From NCBI GenBank assembly GCA_003235365.1, contig QJWJ01000261.1, forward strand, positions 1-32,951: a DNA stretch of 32,951 bases, written 5' to 3'. Below the pieces are notes generated by a model that worked only from the letters and a program-made list of their open reading frames with translations, was not told where the DNA came from and made no database searches. Positions 15,983-23,740 of the stretch are shown here, piece by piece. Position 1 is the first letter of the stretch. Every line of letters starts with the position of its first letter. This DNA comes from Deltaproteobacteria bacterium (GTDB lineage: Bacteria > Myxococcota_A > Polyangia > Polyangiales > Polyangiaceae). A program made the position numbers and the translations under genes.

Positions 15983-16900
15983 TCAGCGCTGCAGTCCGTC
16001 GCTGTCCGTGACGCCCAGGCTGCGATAGATCTCCAGCGTGGCTGTCGACTTGTTCAGAGTGTAGAAGTGCAGCCCTCGCACTTTCTGATCGACCAGGTCC
16101 AGGCACTGTTCAGTTGCCCAATGGACACCGACGCGTGCCACCGCGTCATCGTCGTCGTTGCAGCGAGCCAACGCTCGCTGAAGGCGCGCTGGAATGCGTG
16201 CACCGAGCGCGAGTTGCGCCATGCGCTTCATGCCGGAAATCGACGCCACGGGCATGATCCCGGCGATGATCGGCACGTGGATGCCGGCCAGTTCGCAGCG
16301 CTCCCGAAAGTCGTAGAAGTCGTGGTTGTCGAAAAACAACTGCGTGATCACGAAGTCCGCACCCGCGTCGACCTTGCGCTTGAAGTAGTCCAGTTCGTCC
16401 AAGCGGTTCGGTGTGCCTGGGTGTCCCTCGGGAAAACCTGCGACACCGATGCCGAAACCGCGAGGGTCGGGGTGTGCTCCACCGGTGTTGTACGCGGCGA
16501 TGTACTTCACCAGGTCGTCGGCGTGGACGAAGTCGTCCTTGCTGCGGTCGTAGTCCGGCTGATCCCGCGGCGGATCTCCGCCGAGCGCCAGAATGTTCGC
16601 GACACCGGCGCTGGCATACCTATCCAAGATCGCACCGATCTCCGCGCGGGTGTGCGAGACGCACGTCAGGTGAGGCACTGGCGTCAGCGACGTTTCGCGC
16701 TTGAGCCGCACCACCAGATCGTGGGTCAGGTCGCGGGTCGACCCTCCCGCACCGTACGTCATGGAAACGAACGTCGGTTTGAGCGGTTCGAGGGCCGCCA
16801 CCGTTTGAAACAGGGCATCTGCGCCCTTCTGCGATTTGGGTGGGAAGAACTCGAAGGAACAGCTGAGTCGGTTCTGGCTGAAGATGTCGCGCGCGTGCAT
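15983..16900 (-). CDS. metF: Methylenetetrahydrofolate reductase
   Basis: 305 residues from ATG 16900. MetF is an FAD enzyme reducing 5,10-methylene-THF to 5-methyl-THF, the methyl donor for methionine synthesis. Visible hallmarks are the catalytic-Glu segment SFEFFPPKS, FVSMTYGAGGSTRD, HLTCVSH, ILALGGDPP, GVAGFPEGHP, FKRKVDAGADFVITQLFFDN and PIIAGIMPV. The TIM-barrel family length is about 295. The frame extends to 16975, but that start would lie against the tRNA terminator; ATG 16900 leaves the normal short N-terminus. No strong ribosome-binding site is visible. It lies downstream of tRNA-Pro on the same strand, separated by an intrinsic terminator, so it probably has its own promoter within the ~80 bases between. 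Confidence 0.96.
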   Translation of the reverse strand: MHARDIFSQNRLSCSFEFFPPKSQKGADALFQTVAALEPLKPTFVSMTYGAGGSTRDLTHDLVVRLKRETSLTPVPHLTCVSHTRAEIGAILDRYASAGVANILALGGDPPRDQPDYDRSKDDFVHADDLVKYIAAYNTGGAHPDPRGFGIGVAGFPEGHPGTPNRLDELDYFKRKVDAGADFVITQLFFDNHDFYDFRERCELAGIHVPIIAGIMPVASISGMKRMAQLALGARIPARLQRALARCNDDDDAVARVGVHWATEQCLDLVDQKVRGLHFYTLNKSTATLEIYRSLGVTDSDGLQR

Positions 16901-16982
16901 TCGTGGGAGTCGTGTTGGAGGTCGCGCCACCAGTACCCTGAAAAGGGCGTGGCTGTCCAAAATGACATCCAGCAATGAGAAA

Positions 16983-17005
16983 AGCCGACCAGGCTCTGGT
17001 CGGCT
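16983..17005 (-). terminator. Intrinsic terminator of tRNA-Pro
   Basis: Ten-base perfect stem AGCCGACCAG / CTGGTCGGCT with a 3-base loop. Read on the minus strand it is followed by TTTTCTC, the layout of a Rho-independent terminator, 16 bases past the tRNA 3' end. Confidence 0.8.
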
Positions 17006-17021
17006 CTCCTTTGCTGTCTTG

Positions 17022-17095
17022 TCGGGGCGGGCAGATTTGAACTGCCGACCTCACGGACCCGAACCGTGCGCGCTACCAAACTGCGCTACGCCCCG
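17022..17095 (-). tRNA. tRNA-Pro(CGG)
   Basis: Reverse strand cloverleaf: acceptor CGGGGCG with CGCCCCG, D arm AGCGCAGTTTGGTAGCGC, anticodon stem CACGG/CCGTG around TTCGGGT (anticodon CGG, reading CCG), T arm GGCAG-TTCAAAT-CTGCC and discriminator A. C1-G72 is the usual first pair of proline tRNAs. CCA is not encoded. A candidate promoter lies upstream and an intrinsic terminator downstream. Confidence 0.96.
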
Positions 17096-17123
17096 TTACT
17101 CGAATGATTCCTGAGGGGCGCGG

Positions 17124-17152
17124 AGAATGGAGTTGCGGGGAAATTCTGTCAA
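17124..17152 (-). promoter_or_regulatory. Candidate promoter of tRNA-Pro
   Basis: Minus strand: perfect -35 TTGACA (17147-17152) and a weak -10 CATTCT (17124-17129) at 17-base spacing, 28 bases upstream of the mature 5' end. Confidence 0.5.
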
Positions 17153-17244
17153 GCCTGGTGTTGTCGGGCGCCCCGGAAAAGTTGGGCTGCCCGGCTCGTT
17201 CGTTCCGCCGAGGGTCCTGACTCGGGACGGAGGCCCGCCGCCGT

Positions 17245-18207
17245 TCACCCCAGCGTCTTGACCAGATCTGGCACGGCGTCGAACAGATCGGCAACCAGGC
17301 CGTAATCCGCGATTTGGAAGATCGGTGCGTCGGGGTCCTTGTTGATCGCGACGATGGTCTTCGAGCCTTTCATGCCGGCGATGTGTTGAATCGCCCCGGA
17401 GATGCCAATCGCCACGTACAGCTGCGGAGCGACGATCTTGCCTGTCTGCCCCACCTGGTAGTCGCCTGGTGCGTAGCCTGCGTCGCAGGCGGCGCGGCTG
17501 GCCCCGATCGCCGCGCCGAGCTTGTCAGCCAGTGGGTCCAGCACGTCGAAGAAGTGCTCCTTGAGCGCCCTACCACCGGAGACGACCACTTTGGCTTCGG
17601 TCAGTTCGGGGCGTGCGCTGGTTACCTGGTCGAGCGACACGAACTCGACGCGGGCCGCCGCACCCGATGGCGCGACCATCGCGACGCTACGCGTCGGTGA
17701 GCTGCCACCGCTGGGCGTTGCTGCAGCAAACTCGCTTTGGCGTACGGTCACCACCCCGATTGGCGTCGAGAGGGTCAGGCTGCCGAATGCGTTTCCTGCG
17801 AACATCGGACGGGTGAACGCCAACTTGCCGTCCCTCGCGGACACGCCGCTGCAGTCGCCCGCGTAGCTGGCGTCGAGTCGTGCCGCCACGCGCGGCATCA
17901 GATCCTTGCCGAAACTGCTCGCCGTGGCGACGAGCAGCTCGAACTTGGAACCGATGTCGCTCACCGTCGGTGCATAGCGTTCAGCGACGTAAGGTTCGAG
18001 CGATGGATCTTCGCACACGATGACCTCGGAAGCACCGAAGGCCACCAATGCCGAGGCAGCGTCAGCGGTGTCGGGGCCGCCGATGGCCAGAATGCTGAAG
18101 CTACCGCCGGCGGCTTCAATGGCTCGTTGCGCGAAGCTGATGGCGCTGAGCGTCGTGGACTTGAGCTTCCCGCCTGCGATCTCTGCGACTACTAGGATTT
18201 GCGTCAT
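17245..18207 (-). CDS. etfA: Electron transfer flavoprotein alpha subunit
   Basis: 320 residues, matching the family. EtfA with EtfB forms a soluble FAD/AMP heterodimer that collects electrons from acyl-CoA and other dehydrogenases and passes them to ETF:quinone oxidoreductase. The C-terminal FAD-binding region is clear: VVSGGRALKEH, AACDAGYAPGDYQVGQTGK, PQLYVAIGISGAIQHIAGM and VAINKDPDAPIFQIADYG. The N-terminal half resembles the variable alpha domain I (ILVVAEIAGGKL). It follows etfB with 13 bases between, in the usual beta-then-alpha order, and has AAAGGA about 10 bases before ATG. No acyl-CoA dehydrogenase or ETF-QO gene is in the window. Confidence 0.97.
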   Translation of the reverse strand: MTQILVVAEIAGGKLKSTTLSAISFAQRAIEAAGGSFSILAIGGPDTADAASALVAFGASEVIVCEDPSLEPYVAERYAPTVSDIGSKFELLVATASSFGKDLMPRVAARLDASYAGDCSGVSARDGKLAFTRPMFAGNAFGSLTLSTPIGVVTVRQSEFAAATPSGGSSPTRSVAMVAPSGAAARVEFVSLDQVTSARPELTEAKVVVSGGRALKEHFFDVLDPLADKLGAAIGASRAACDAGYAPGDYQVGQTGKIVAPQLYVAIGISGAIQHIAGMKGSKTIVAINKDPDAPIFQIADYGLVADLFDAVPDLVKTLG

Positions 18208-18220
18208 GCTGGTCGTCCTT

Positions 18221-19039
18221 TCAGAGCACTCGGGCTTCGTTGCGTAGCTTGTCCACGAGTTCCGCGACCGATGCCACCTTGACGCCGGCCTTGCGCGCCG
18301 GGGGGGCCGTGTACTGGTGGTAGTGAGTCGTCGGTTCGACTCCTTCCGCTAGAGCGGCGAGCTGCAACACCTCCAGCGGCTTGCGTTTGGCCTTCATGAT
18401 TGCCGGTAGTGGCGCAAAGCGAACGCCGTCGTTGTACTTGAACGAACGATCCGTCTCGAGCGAGTACACGCTCTGCGGGGCCACGATACGCAGGTCGACC
18501 GTGACCAGCGCCGGGAAACGCAGGCGTAGCGTCGCCGTACCTCCGTCGACCTCGCGCGCGACCAAGACACCGCCTCGTTCCTCGGCGATCGTGGCCGCGA
18601 AGGTTGCCATGGGGTAGTCGAGCAGTTCTGCCAGGGCTTGACCGACGTGATTGTTGTCGCCATCGACGGCTTGTTTACCCATCAGCACTAGATCGGGTGA
18701 TTCCTTGGCAACGACACCGGCCAATACCTTGGCCACCAGACGACCGTCCAACTGGTCGTCGGTCGCGTCGACACGAATCGCGCGGTCAGCGCCGGTCGCC
18801 AATGCCGACCGCAACGTTGCGTCGGCCTCCGCCGGGCCCAGGGTGACGACGACCACTTCACCGTTGCGTTGTTTCTTTGCGCCGTCTTCGGTCAACCGCA
18901 ACGCTGCCTCCAGCGCATACTCATCGAACGGATTGAGCTTCCACTCGAGGCCGCTCGTGTCGATGGCATCCGCGCCTATCTTGATGCGGTTGGCGTTGTC
19001 CGGATCGGCTACCCGCTTGACTGCTACGAGGATCTTCAC
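18221..19039 (-). CDS. etfB: Electron transfer flavoprotein beta subunit
   Basis: 272 residues from GTG 19039. Family hallmarks are MKILVAVKRVADP, WKLNPFDEYALEAAL, VTLGPAEADATLRSALATGADRA, LVLMGKQAVDGDNNHVGQALAELL and the C-terminal KAKRKPLE. It binds AMP and forms the ETF heterodimer with the alpha subunit encoded directly downstream. The reading frame continues to a TTG at 19048, but that codon abuts the ribosome-binding sequence, so it cannot be the start. GTG 19039 has AAGGAGG 9 bases upstream and gives the canonical MKILVAVKRV N-terminus. It is first gene of an etfBA operon; the promoter was not identified. Confidence 0.97.
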   Translation of the reverse strand: MKILVAVKRVADPDNANRIKIGADAIDTSGLEWKLNPFDEYALEAALRLTEDGAKKQRNGEVVVVTLGPAEADATLRSALATGADRAIRVDATDDQLDGRLVAKVLAGVVAKESPDLVLMGKQAVDGDNNHVGQALAELLDYPMATFAATIAEERGGVLVAREVDGGTATLRLRFPALVTVDLRIVAPQSVYSLETDRSFKYNDGVRFAPLPAIMKAKRKPLEVLQLAALAEGVEPTTHYHQYTAPPARKAGVKVASVAELVDKLRNEARVL

Positions 19040-19048
19040 CTGCTGCAA

Positions 19049-19055
19049 CCTCCTT
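19049..19055 (-). promoter_or_regulatory. Ribosome-binding site that sets the etfB start
   Basis: AAGGAGG on the minus strand, 9 bases before GTG 19039. It rules out TTG 19048, which would directly abut it. Confidence 0.8.
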
Positions 19056-19681
19056 CTTTCATCAATGATGCTCTATCACGAGGTGGCTGGTGGCGCCGGT
19101 CGCTTTCTCCCAGAACAGCCAAACGGCTTGCCCATTCCCACAGGCGCCATCCGGGGGCGGCAACGACGCGGACCCAGACGGCGCGTCGCAACGAAGCGGC
19201 CCGCATCGGTCGCGAAATGTCGGGTGGTGGATCGACGGCGGCGATGGTCGCGCTGAGGCCGGTTGTACGGCGGCCATGGGCTTCGAACCGAACGTTGGAG
19301 CGATGAGCCTTCTCGCATCCTGCAGCCACCGGCCGCATCAGGGGCGAAGCCGGGCGGCCGCATGCTGCATTCGCCGAACGCGTGCACCGCTTGCGATCTG
19401 CGTCGGGAGTGACCATGCAGTGGTTTTGGACTGTGCGGCTTCCGATGCAGGTGCCCAGACCCCACCTTATGGAAGCTGTAACCACTCGTCTGATGAAGCG
19501 GTTGCGTGACGCAGAAGTGGACAGGGTGTCCACCGGCGGGGTGAGTGGCGTGGACGCGCCCCGCCCCAACCGCTGACCCCACTGCGAAGTCGTTGCCGCG
19601 ACCGGCGGGCTGACTGGGCTAGTGTGCGGCGCGTTAGTTTGCTCCGAGCCAGCGCGCGCGTCACGCCTATGATGTAGGGCC
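19056..19681. other. Intergenic region between etfB and nadB, no gene recognised
   Basis: About 630 bases between divergent genes. Open frames exist on both strands, but none gives a recognisable protein, a good ribosome-binding site or an even amino-acid composition. A perfect 7-bp inverted repeat lies at 19517-19533. TATGAT at 19668-19673 resembles a -10 element but sits only 8 bases before the nadB ATG and lacks a -35 at proper spacing. Regulatory DNA for both flanking operons is the most I can say; a decayed gene is possible. Confidence 0.4.
19517..19533. repeat. Operator-like palindrome upstream of nadB
   Basis: GTGGACA-GGG-TGTCCAC, a perfect 7-bp inverted repeat with a 3-base centre, about 150 bases before the nadB start. 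Its size fits a dimeric regulator site; the regulator is unknown. Confidence 0.4.
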
Positions 19682-21283
19682 ATGGGTATCCGGACGGACT
19701 ACCTCGTCATTGGAAGCGGCGTCGCAGGACTGACGTTCGCCCTGCGCGCTGCCGAGCACGGCGAGGTGACGTTGGTCACCAAGCGCAAGGAAGACGATGC
19801 CGCAACGACTTGGGCTCAGGGTGGTGTAGCGGCGGTGTTTTCGCCTACTGACTCCTACGCGAGCCACACCGCCGACACGCTCGAAGTTGGCTGTGGCCTG
19901 TGCCACGAGGACGCCGTGGCGGTCTGCGTGGAGGGTGGCCCTGCGGCGATCAACTGGCTCACCGACATCGGAGCGAAGTTCAGTCGGGACGACGCGGGCG
20001 AGCTCGATTTGGGCAGGGAAGGGGGCCACACCGAACGGCGCGTCGTGCACGCGGCTGACATCACGGGCCGGGAGATCGAACGCGCGCTGCTCGCGGCGGT
20101 GGCGGCCAACGAGAACATCCGGGTCCTGCCCTGGCACATGGGAGTCGAGCTCATCACACTCAGTAGGCTGGGGGGGCCCGAGCGTTGTGCCGGCGCGTAC
20201 GTCCTGGACGAGGTGAGCGGTCAGGTGATCACCGTGCTCGCCCGAGCGACGATCCTCGCGACCGGGGGCGCGGGCAAGGTTTACTTGTACACCACCAACC
20301 CGGACGTCGCCTCTGGTGACGGGGTGGCGATGGCGTATCGCGCCGGGGCCGAAGTCGCCAACATGGAATTCTACCAATTCCATCCGACGTGTCTGTTCCA
20401 TCCGCTGGCAAAGAACTTCCTGATCAGTGAAGCGTTGCGGGGTGAGGGCGCGGTGCTGCGGCTGCCCGATGGCGAACCATTCATGGCGCGTCACCACGCG
20501 ATGAACGACTTGGCACCGCGTGACGTGGTGGCCCGCGCGATCGACCACGAGATGAAGCGCACGGGTTCCGAACACGTGCTGCTCGACATCACGCACTTGT
20601 CGTCGGATTTCATTCGCAATCGTTTTCCGGGTATCAGCGAGCGGTGCGCGGGCTTCGGTATCGACATCACTTCGGAACCGATCCCCGTCGTGCCTGCGGC
20701 ACACTACATGTGCGGCGGGGTGACGTCTGACTTGTTTGGGCGCACGACGCTGCCTGGGCTGTGGGTCGTCGGTGAAAGCGCTTGCACGGGTCTTCATGGC
20801 GCCAATCGCCTCGCGTCCAACTCCTTGCTCGAAGGCCTGGTGTTCTCGGGGAGGGCCGCTTCCAGGCTGGCGGAAGAGATCCGGGATCTTCAACGGTCGC
20901 CGTTTCCGGACGTGCCCGAGTGGGAGATCGGCTCTGCGGCGGCGAGTGACGAGGCCGTCGTCGTTTCTCACAGTTGGGACGAGCTCCGTCGAACGATGTG
21001 GAACTACGTTGGCATCGTTCGCAGTGACAGCCGTCTGCGTCGCGCCGCTCGACGCGTGGCGCTGCTGGAAGAGGAAGTTCGCGAGTACTACTGGAACAAC
21101 ATCGTCACGCGTGATTTGCTCGAGCTGCGCAACATCGCGACGGTCGCTCAACTCATCGTCGGCTCTGCGGCGGTTCGACGCGAAAGTCGTGGGCTACATC
21201 ACACGATGGACTACCCCGAAACGAGCCCGCGTATGGCGACGGATACGGTCGCCAAGCGCGGGGTCATGCCGTACCTGCGGTGA
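19682..21283 (+). CDS. nadB: L-aspartate oxidase
   Basis: 533 residues, the normal length. NadB oxidises L-aspartate to iminoaspartate, using FAD, for NadA to condense into quinolinate in NAD synthesis. Seen: Rossmann FAD motif VIGSGVAGL near the N-terminus, TTWAQGGVAAVF, HTERRVVHAADITG, ILATGGAGKVY, YQFHPT, APRDVVARAID, AAHYMCGGV and GESACTGLHGANRLASNSLLEG. The active-site segments separate NadB from succinate dehydrogenase flavoproteins. The C-terminal helical domain ends with MPYLR. nadA and nadC are not adjacent; instead a CPBP membrane protein gene overlaps the stop codon by 4 bases (GTGA). A short AGGG precedes ATG, and no firm promoter was found. Confidence 0.97.
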   Translation: MGIRTDYLVIGSGVAGLTFALRAAEHGEVTLVTKRKEDDAATTWAQGGVAAVFSPTDSYASHTADTLEVGCGLCHEDAVAVCVEGGPAAINWLTDIGAKFSRDDAGELDLGREGGHTERRVVHAADITGREIERALLAAVAANENIRVLPWHMGVELITLSRLGGPERCAGAYVLDEVSGQVITVLARATILATGGAGKVYLYTTNPDVASGDGVAMAYRAGAEVANMEFYQFHPTCLFHPLAKNFLISEALRGEGAVLRLPDGEPFMARHHAMNDLAPRDVVARAIDHEMKRTGSEHVLLDITHLSSDFIRNRFPGISERCAGFGIDITSEPIPVVPAAHYMCGGVTSDLFGRTTLPGLWVVGESACTGLHGANRLASNSLLEGLVFSGRAASRLAEEIRDLQRSPFPDVPEWEIGSAAASDEAVVVSHSWDELRRTMWNYVGIVRSDSRLRRAARRVALLEEEVREYYWNNIVTRDLLELRNIATVAQLIVGSAAVRRESRGLHHTMDYPETSPRMATDTVAKRGVMPYLR

Positions 21284-22101
21284 GTGGTGGAGGCTCCCGA
21301 GTGCGGCGACCAAACTGGGACGCAGTGTGGGCGGTCTTGTGGTGTCTGATCGCCCACTTGGCGCTGAGCTTGGTGATGATCGCCGCCCTGGCCCTGGGGC
21401 GCAGCCAAGGGGTGCCCGTTGGGGTGCTCGGTGGGCTGGAGCTGCTCACGTTGGGTGCCGTCAGTCACGCCGCGCTGTTGGTTCACGACGGCGGCAGTCG
21501 CCTCAAGTTTGGACTGTTGCTGGCGCGCGCCGGCCTGGTGGCGCCTTCGTGGCAAGTGCTGTTGATCGGCGCCGGGCTCGGCGCAGTCATCAAGCTCCCT
21601 GCCGATGCTTGCCGGGCGTCCATCGAACGGCGTTGGCCGACGCCAGAGGCCGAGCTGCTTGCGCAGGCCGAGTTGTTGCGTCACGACACGGTCGGACAGA
21701 TCGTCATGCTGTTCGTCGCCGTCGGGCTCGTCGGACCGTTCATCGAAGAGGTCTTCTATCGAGGCGTCGTTTGGCGGCTGTTCGAAAGCGGTGCGGGACG
21801 CACGGCAGCGATTGTCGGCACCAGCCTCTGTTTTGCGCTCGCCCACGCGGGGGCCCGAGATTGGCTGCCGCTTTTGGGGACGGCGTTGTTCCTCGGAATG
21901 CTTCGCGCTGCGAGCAAGAGCCTGTGGGCTTCGGTCTTGGCGCACGTGGTCTTCAACTGCCTGGCCCTGACGATGGTCGTCGTCGATTGGGACATCTCCA
22001 ACACGGCGGTGCCGGCCATCTGGGGAGCATCCGCCGTGTGCGTGCTGGCGTGCTGGGGTCTGGTCCGACTCGCTGCGCGCTCATCGGGTCGATCTCGATA
22101 G
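21280..22101 (+). CDS. CPBP-family intramembrane metalloprotease-like protein
   Basis: 273 residues with about seven or eight hydrophobic helices. The CPBP (Abi/CAAX-protease, Rce1-like) motifs are complete: EEVFYRG with Glu156, Glu157 and Arg161; FALAH with His189; and AHVVFN with His222 and Asn226. Such proteins process prenylated or other membrane substrates, or act in bacteriocin self-protection; most bacterial members have no known substrate. The start GTG 21280 overlaps the nadB stop (GTGA), so the two are probably translationally coupled. That does not show a shared function. The patatin-like gene follows after 68 bases. Confidence 0.88.
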   Translation: MSGGGSRVRRPNWDAVWAVLWCLIAHLALSLVMIAALALGRSQGVPVGVLGGLELLTLGAVSHAALLVHDGGSRLKFGLLLARAGLVAPSWQVLLIGAGLGAVIKLPADACRASIERRWPTPEAELLAQAELLRHDTVGQIVMLFVAVGLVGPFIEEVFYRGVVWRLFESGAGRTAAIVGTSLCFALAHAGARDWLPLLGTALFLGMLRAASKSLWASVLAHVVFNCLALTMVVVDWDISNTAVPAIWGASAVCVLACWGLVRLAARSSGRSR

Positions 22102-22169
22102 GCTTTCAGTTGACGCGCGGGTACGACCGTGACCGCCGCGCGCGATTCTGTTAAGGGATCCCCGCGCCT

Positions 22170-23258
22170 ATGGCGAGCGACGAGCGACCGCACATCTGCC
22201 TTTGTTTGCCCGGGGGAGGCGCGCCCGGAGCCATGTTCCAAATTGCCGCGATCGCGGCGCTCGAGCACTGTCTGGACGGCTTGAGCGGCAATGGTTTCGA
22301 TAGCTACGTCGGGACGTCCAGTGGCGCGAGCGTTGCGGCGGCGCTCGCGGCAGGCCAAGACGTTCAGCGCATCTACCGCGCTTTTCTCGACCCAGCGGAC
22401 GACTATTTTCCGCTCGAACGTCGTCACATCTTGCGCATGGACTTGTCCGAGTGGCGTCGCACCGTACAGACCGGCGCGCGCGCGCTCAGCCAAGGGTCTC
22501 GCAGTTTCTGGTCGAGCGCTCGCTCACCATCGCCCGCGATCTTGTGGGAGGAGTTGGCGCGGCTTTACGACTCGATGCCCGCCGGGCTGTTTTCTCTCGA
22601 CGGCTACGAACGATTCTTGGAAGACAACTTCGCGCGGCGTGGTGTTCCCAACCAGTTCCGCGCGATGCCCAAACCGCTGCGCATCGTGGCTCACGAACTC
22701 GACAGCGGAGATCCGGTGGTCTTCGGCGCAAAGGACTACGAACACGTGCCGGTGACGCGCGCGTGCATCGCGTCGATGGCGACCCCCCCTTTGTTCTCTC
22801 CGGTGCGCATCGGCAATGCGCACTTCCTCAATCCGGCGCCATCCCAGCTGTCTCACGTCGACCTGGCTTTGGAACTGGGCGCTCGCATCGTCGTCGTCGT
22901 AAACCCCATGGTGCCGTTGCGGGTTCCCTACGTGCCGACCGGGCACGGTGTGCGCACCAGCGTGCGCGACAAAGGTGCGATGTGGGTGGCCAATCAAGCC
23001 AATCGGATCAAGTTGCGGGCGCTGATTCATGGCTCCGTCGATCGCGTTCGCGCCGAAGGGAAGGCGACGGTGGTGGTGATCGAGCCGGAGCCGACGGACG
23101 GAACCCTATTCATGCACAATCCGGCAAGCTTCGCTGCGCGTCGAGCGATTCTCGAATACTCCTACTTGTACACTCGCGACCTGATAGCTAGATGGGTCGC
23201 TGGTGAACAACTGCCCCTCGAGGAAGCCGGATGGCACCCCAAGTCCGTCGAAGCGTGA
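22170..23258 (+). CDS. Patatin-like protein with altered catalytic Asp motif
   Basis: 362 residues of the patatin-like phospholipase fold. The oxyanion-hole glycine loop GGGAPG (15-20) and the nucleophile elbow GTSSG (48-52, Ser50) are intact. At the place where active members have D-G-G/A before a V-D-L-A-L-E-x-G-A strand, this protein reads FLNPAPSQLSHVDLALELGA, so the dyad Asp appears to be Asn221. Either it is catalytically dead or impaired, or another Asp serves. Family members are lipid acyl hydrolases in membrane turnover or secreted effectors; there is no signal peptide here. AAGGGA lies about 11 bases before ATG. The stop codon overlaps the next gene by 28 bases, suggesting coupling to the Tudor-like lipoprotein. 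Confidence 0.85.
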   Translation: MASDERPHICLCLPGGGAPGAMFQIAAIAALEHCLDGLSGNGFDSYVGTSSGASVAAALAAGQDVQRIYRAFLDPADDYFPLERRHILRMDLSEWRRTVQTGARALSQGSRSFWSSARSPSPAILWEELARLYDSMPAGLFSLDGYERFLEDNFARRGVPNQFRAMPKPLRIVAHELDSGDPVVFGAKDYEHVPVTRACIASMATPPLFSPVRIGNAHFLNPAPSQLSHVDLALELGARIVVVVNPMVPLRVPYVPTGHGVRTSVRDKGAMWVANQANRIKLRALIHGSVDRVRAEGKATVVVIEPEPTDGTLFMHNPASFAARRAILEYSYLYTRDLIARWVAGEQLPLEEAGWHPKSVEA

Positions 23259-23719
23259 GCGCCGGGTTGATGGCGCTGGGGTTCGCCCTCGCCGGCTGCA
23301 AGGAGTCCTACCGCGTCGGCGAGTACGTGCTGGTCGATTGGTGCGACGGCGAGTACCCGGCGTACGTGTTGGCGCGCAAAGGCAGGACGCGCTACCGGGT
23401 GCACTTCGATGGTTACGAGTCGCGTTGGGACACCGAGGTCAGCTTCGAAGACATCAAGCGCCGTCTGGACGAAGCGCCGAAGCCTCCGCCGCCCTTGTGT
23501 GACGCCGTCGCGCGCGCGCTCGGCATCAAGAAGCAAGACGACCGAGTGAGTCCGTATTCCGTCGGTGCCCGTGTGCGGGTCACGTGGCGCGGCTCCGTGT
23601 ACAAAGCCACCATCGTCGAAGTCGCCGGGCCGGAGCGTTTCAAGGTGCACTACGACGGACACGAAGCGTCTTGGGACGAAGTCATCTCCAGCGATCGCAT
23701 CATCGGCGGCGCCAACTGA
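23231..23719 (+). CDS. Lipoprotein with two Tudor/chromo-barrel-like repeats
   Basis: 162 residues. The N-terminus MAPQVRRSVSAGLMALGFALAGC is a lipoprotein signal with Cys23 in an LAGC lipobox. ATG 23231 is preferred over GTG 23255 because only it supplies the basic residues before the hydrophobic core. Two small beta-barrel-like units follow (about 28-78 and 108-158), each ending in the same pattern: RYRVHFDGYESRWDTEV and RFKVHYDGHEASWDEVI. This V-H-aromatic-D-G-x-x-x-x-W-D-x-x-V signature is that of Tudor-knot/chromo-barrel and Agenet-like domains, which in eukaryotes bind methylated peptides or RNA. A proline-rich linker separates the units. The location implied is the cell envelope. Function unknown; it overlaps the patatin gene upstream. 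Confidence 0.72.
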   Translation: MAPQVRRSVSAGLMALGFALAGCKESYRVGEYVLVDWCDGEYPAYVLARKGRTRYRVHFDGYESRWDTEVSFEDIKRRLDEAPKPPPPLCDAVARALGIKKQDDRVSPYSVGARVRVTWRGSVYKATIVEVAGPERFKVHYDGHEASWDEVISSDRIIGGAN

Positions 23720-23725
23720 AGCTCG

Positions 23726-23740
23726 CCCCGTTCAACGGGG
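23726..23740. terminator. Hairpin between convergent genes
   Basis: CCCCG-TTCAA-CGGGG, a perfect GC-only 5-bp stem just after the plus-strand lipoprotein stop and overlapping the 3' end of the minus-strand gene. Symmetrical and without U-tracts; possibly a bidirectional transcript end. Confidence 0.3.

Noticed and set aside
15971..16978. 335-codon frame antisense to metF
   Set aside because: metF on the minus strand is complete and conserved. The antisense frame also has no ribosome-binding site.
19090..19509. 139-codon open frame between etfB and nadB
   Set aside because: Composition is rich in Ser, Gly, Arg and Cys without any recognisable pattern, there is no ribosome-binding site, and competing frames of equal length exist on both strands.
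19413..19575. Short frame MQWFWTVRLPMQVPRPHLMEAV... upstream of nadB
   Set aside because: No ribosome-binding site or recognisable family, and the palindrome at 19517-19533 lies inside it, which favours regulatory DNA.
19668..19673. TATGAT as the -10 of a leaderless nadB transcript
   Set aside because: No -35 at 16-18 bases; the nearest TTG-containing hexamer is 23 bases away.
19667..21151. 494-codon frame antisense to nadB
   Set aside because: Typical long antisense frame in GC-rich coding DNA; nadB has all its active-site motifs on the plus strand.
21280..23719. CPBP protein, patatin and lipoprotein as an anti-phage defence cassette
   Set aside because: CPBP and patatin-like proteins occur in defence systems, but there is no nucleotidyltransferase, sensor or mobile context here, and nadB is the upstream operon member.
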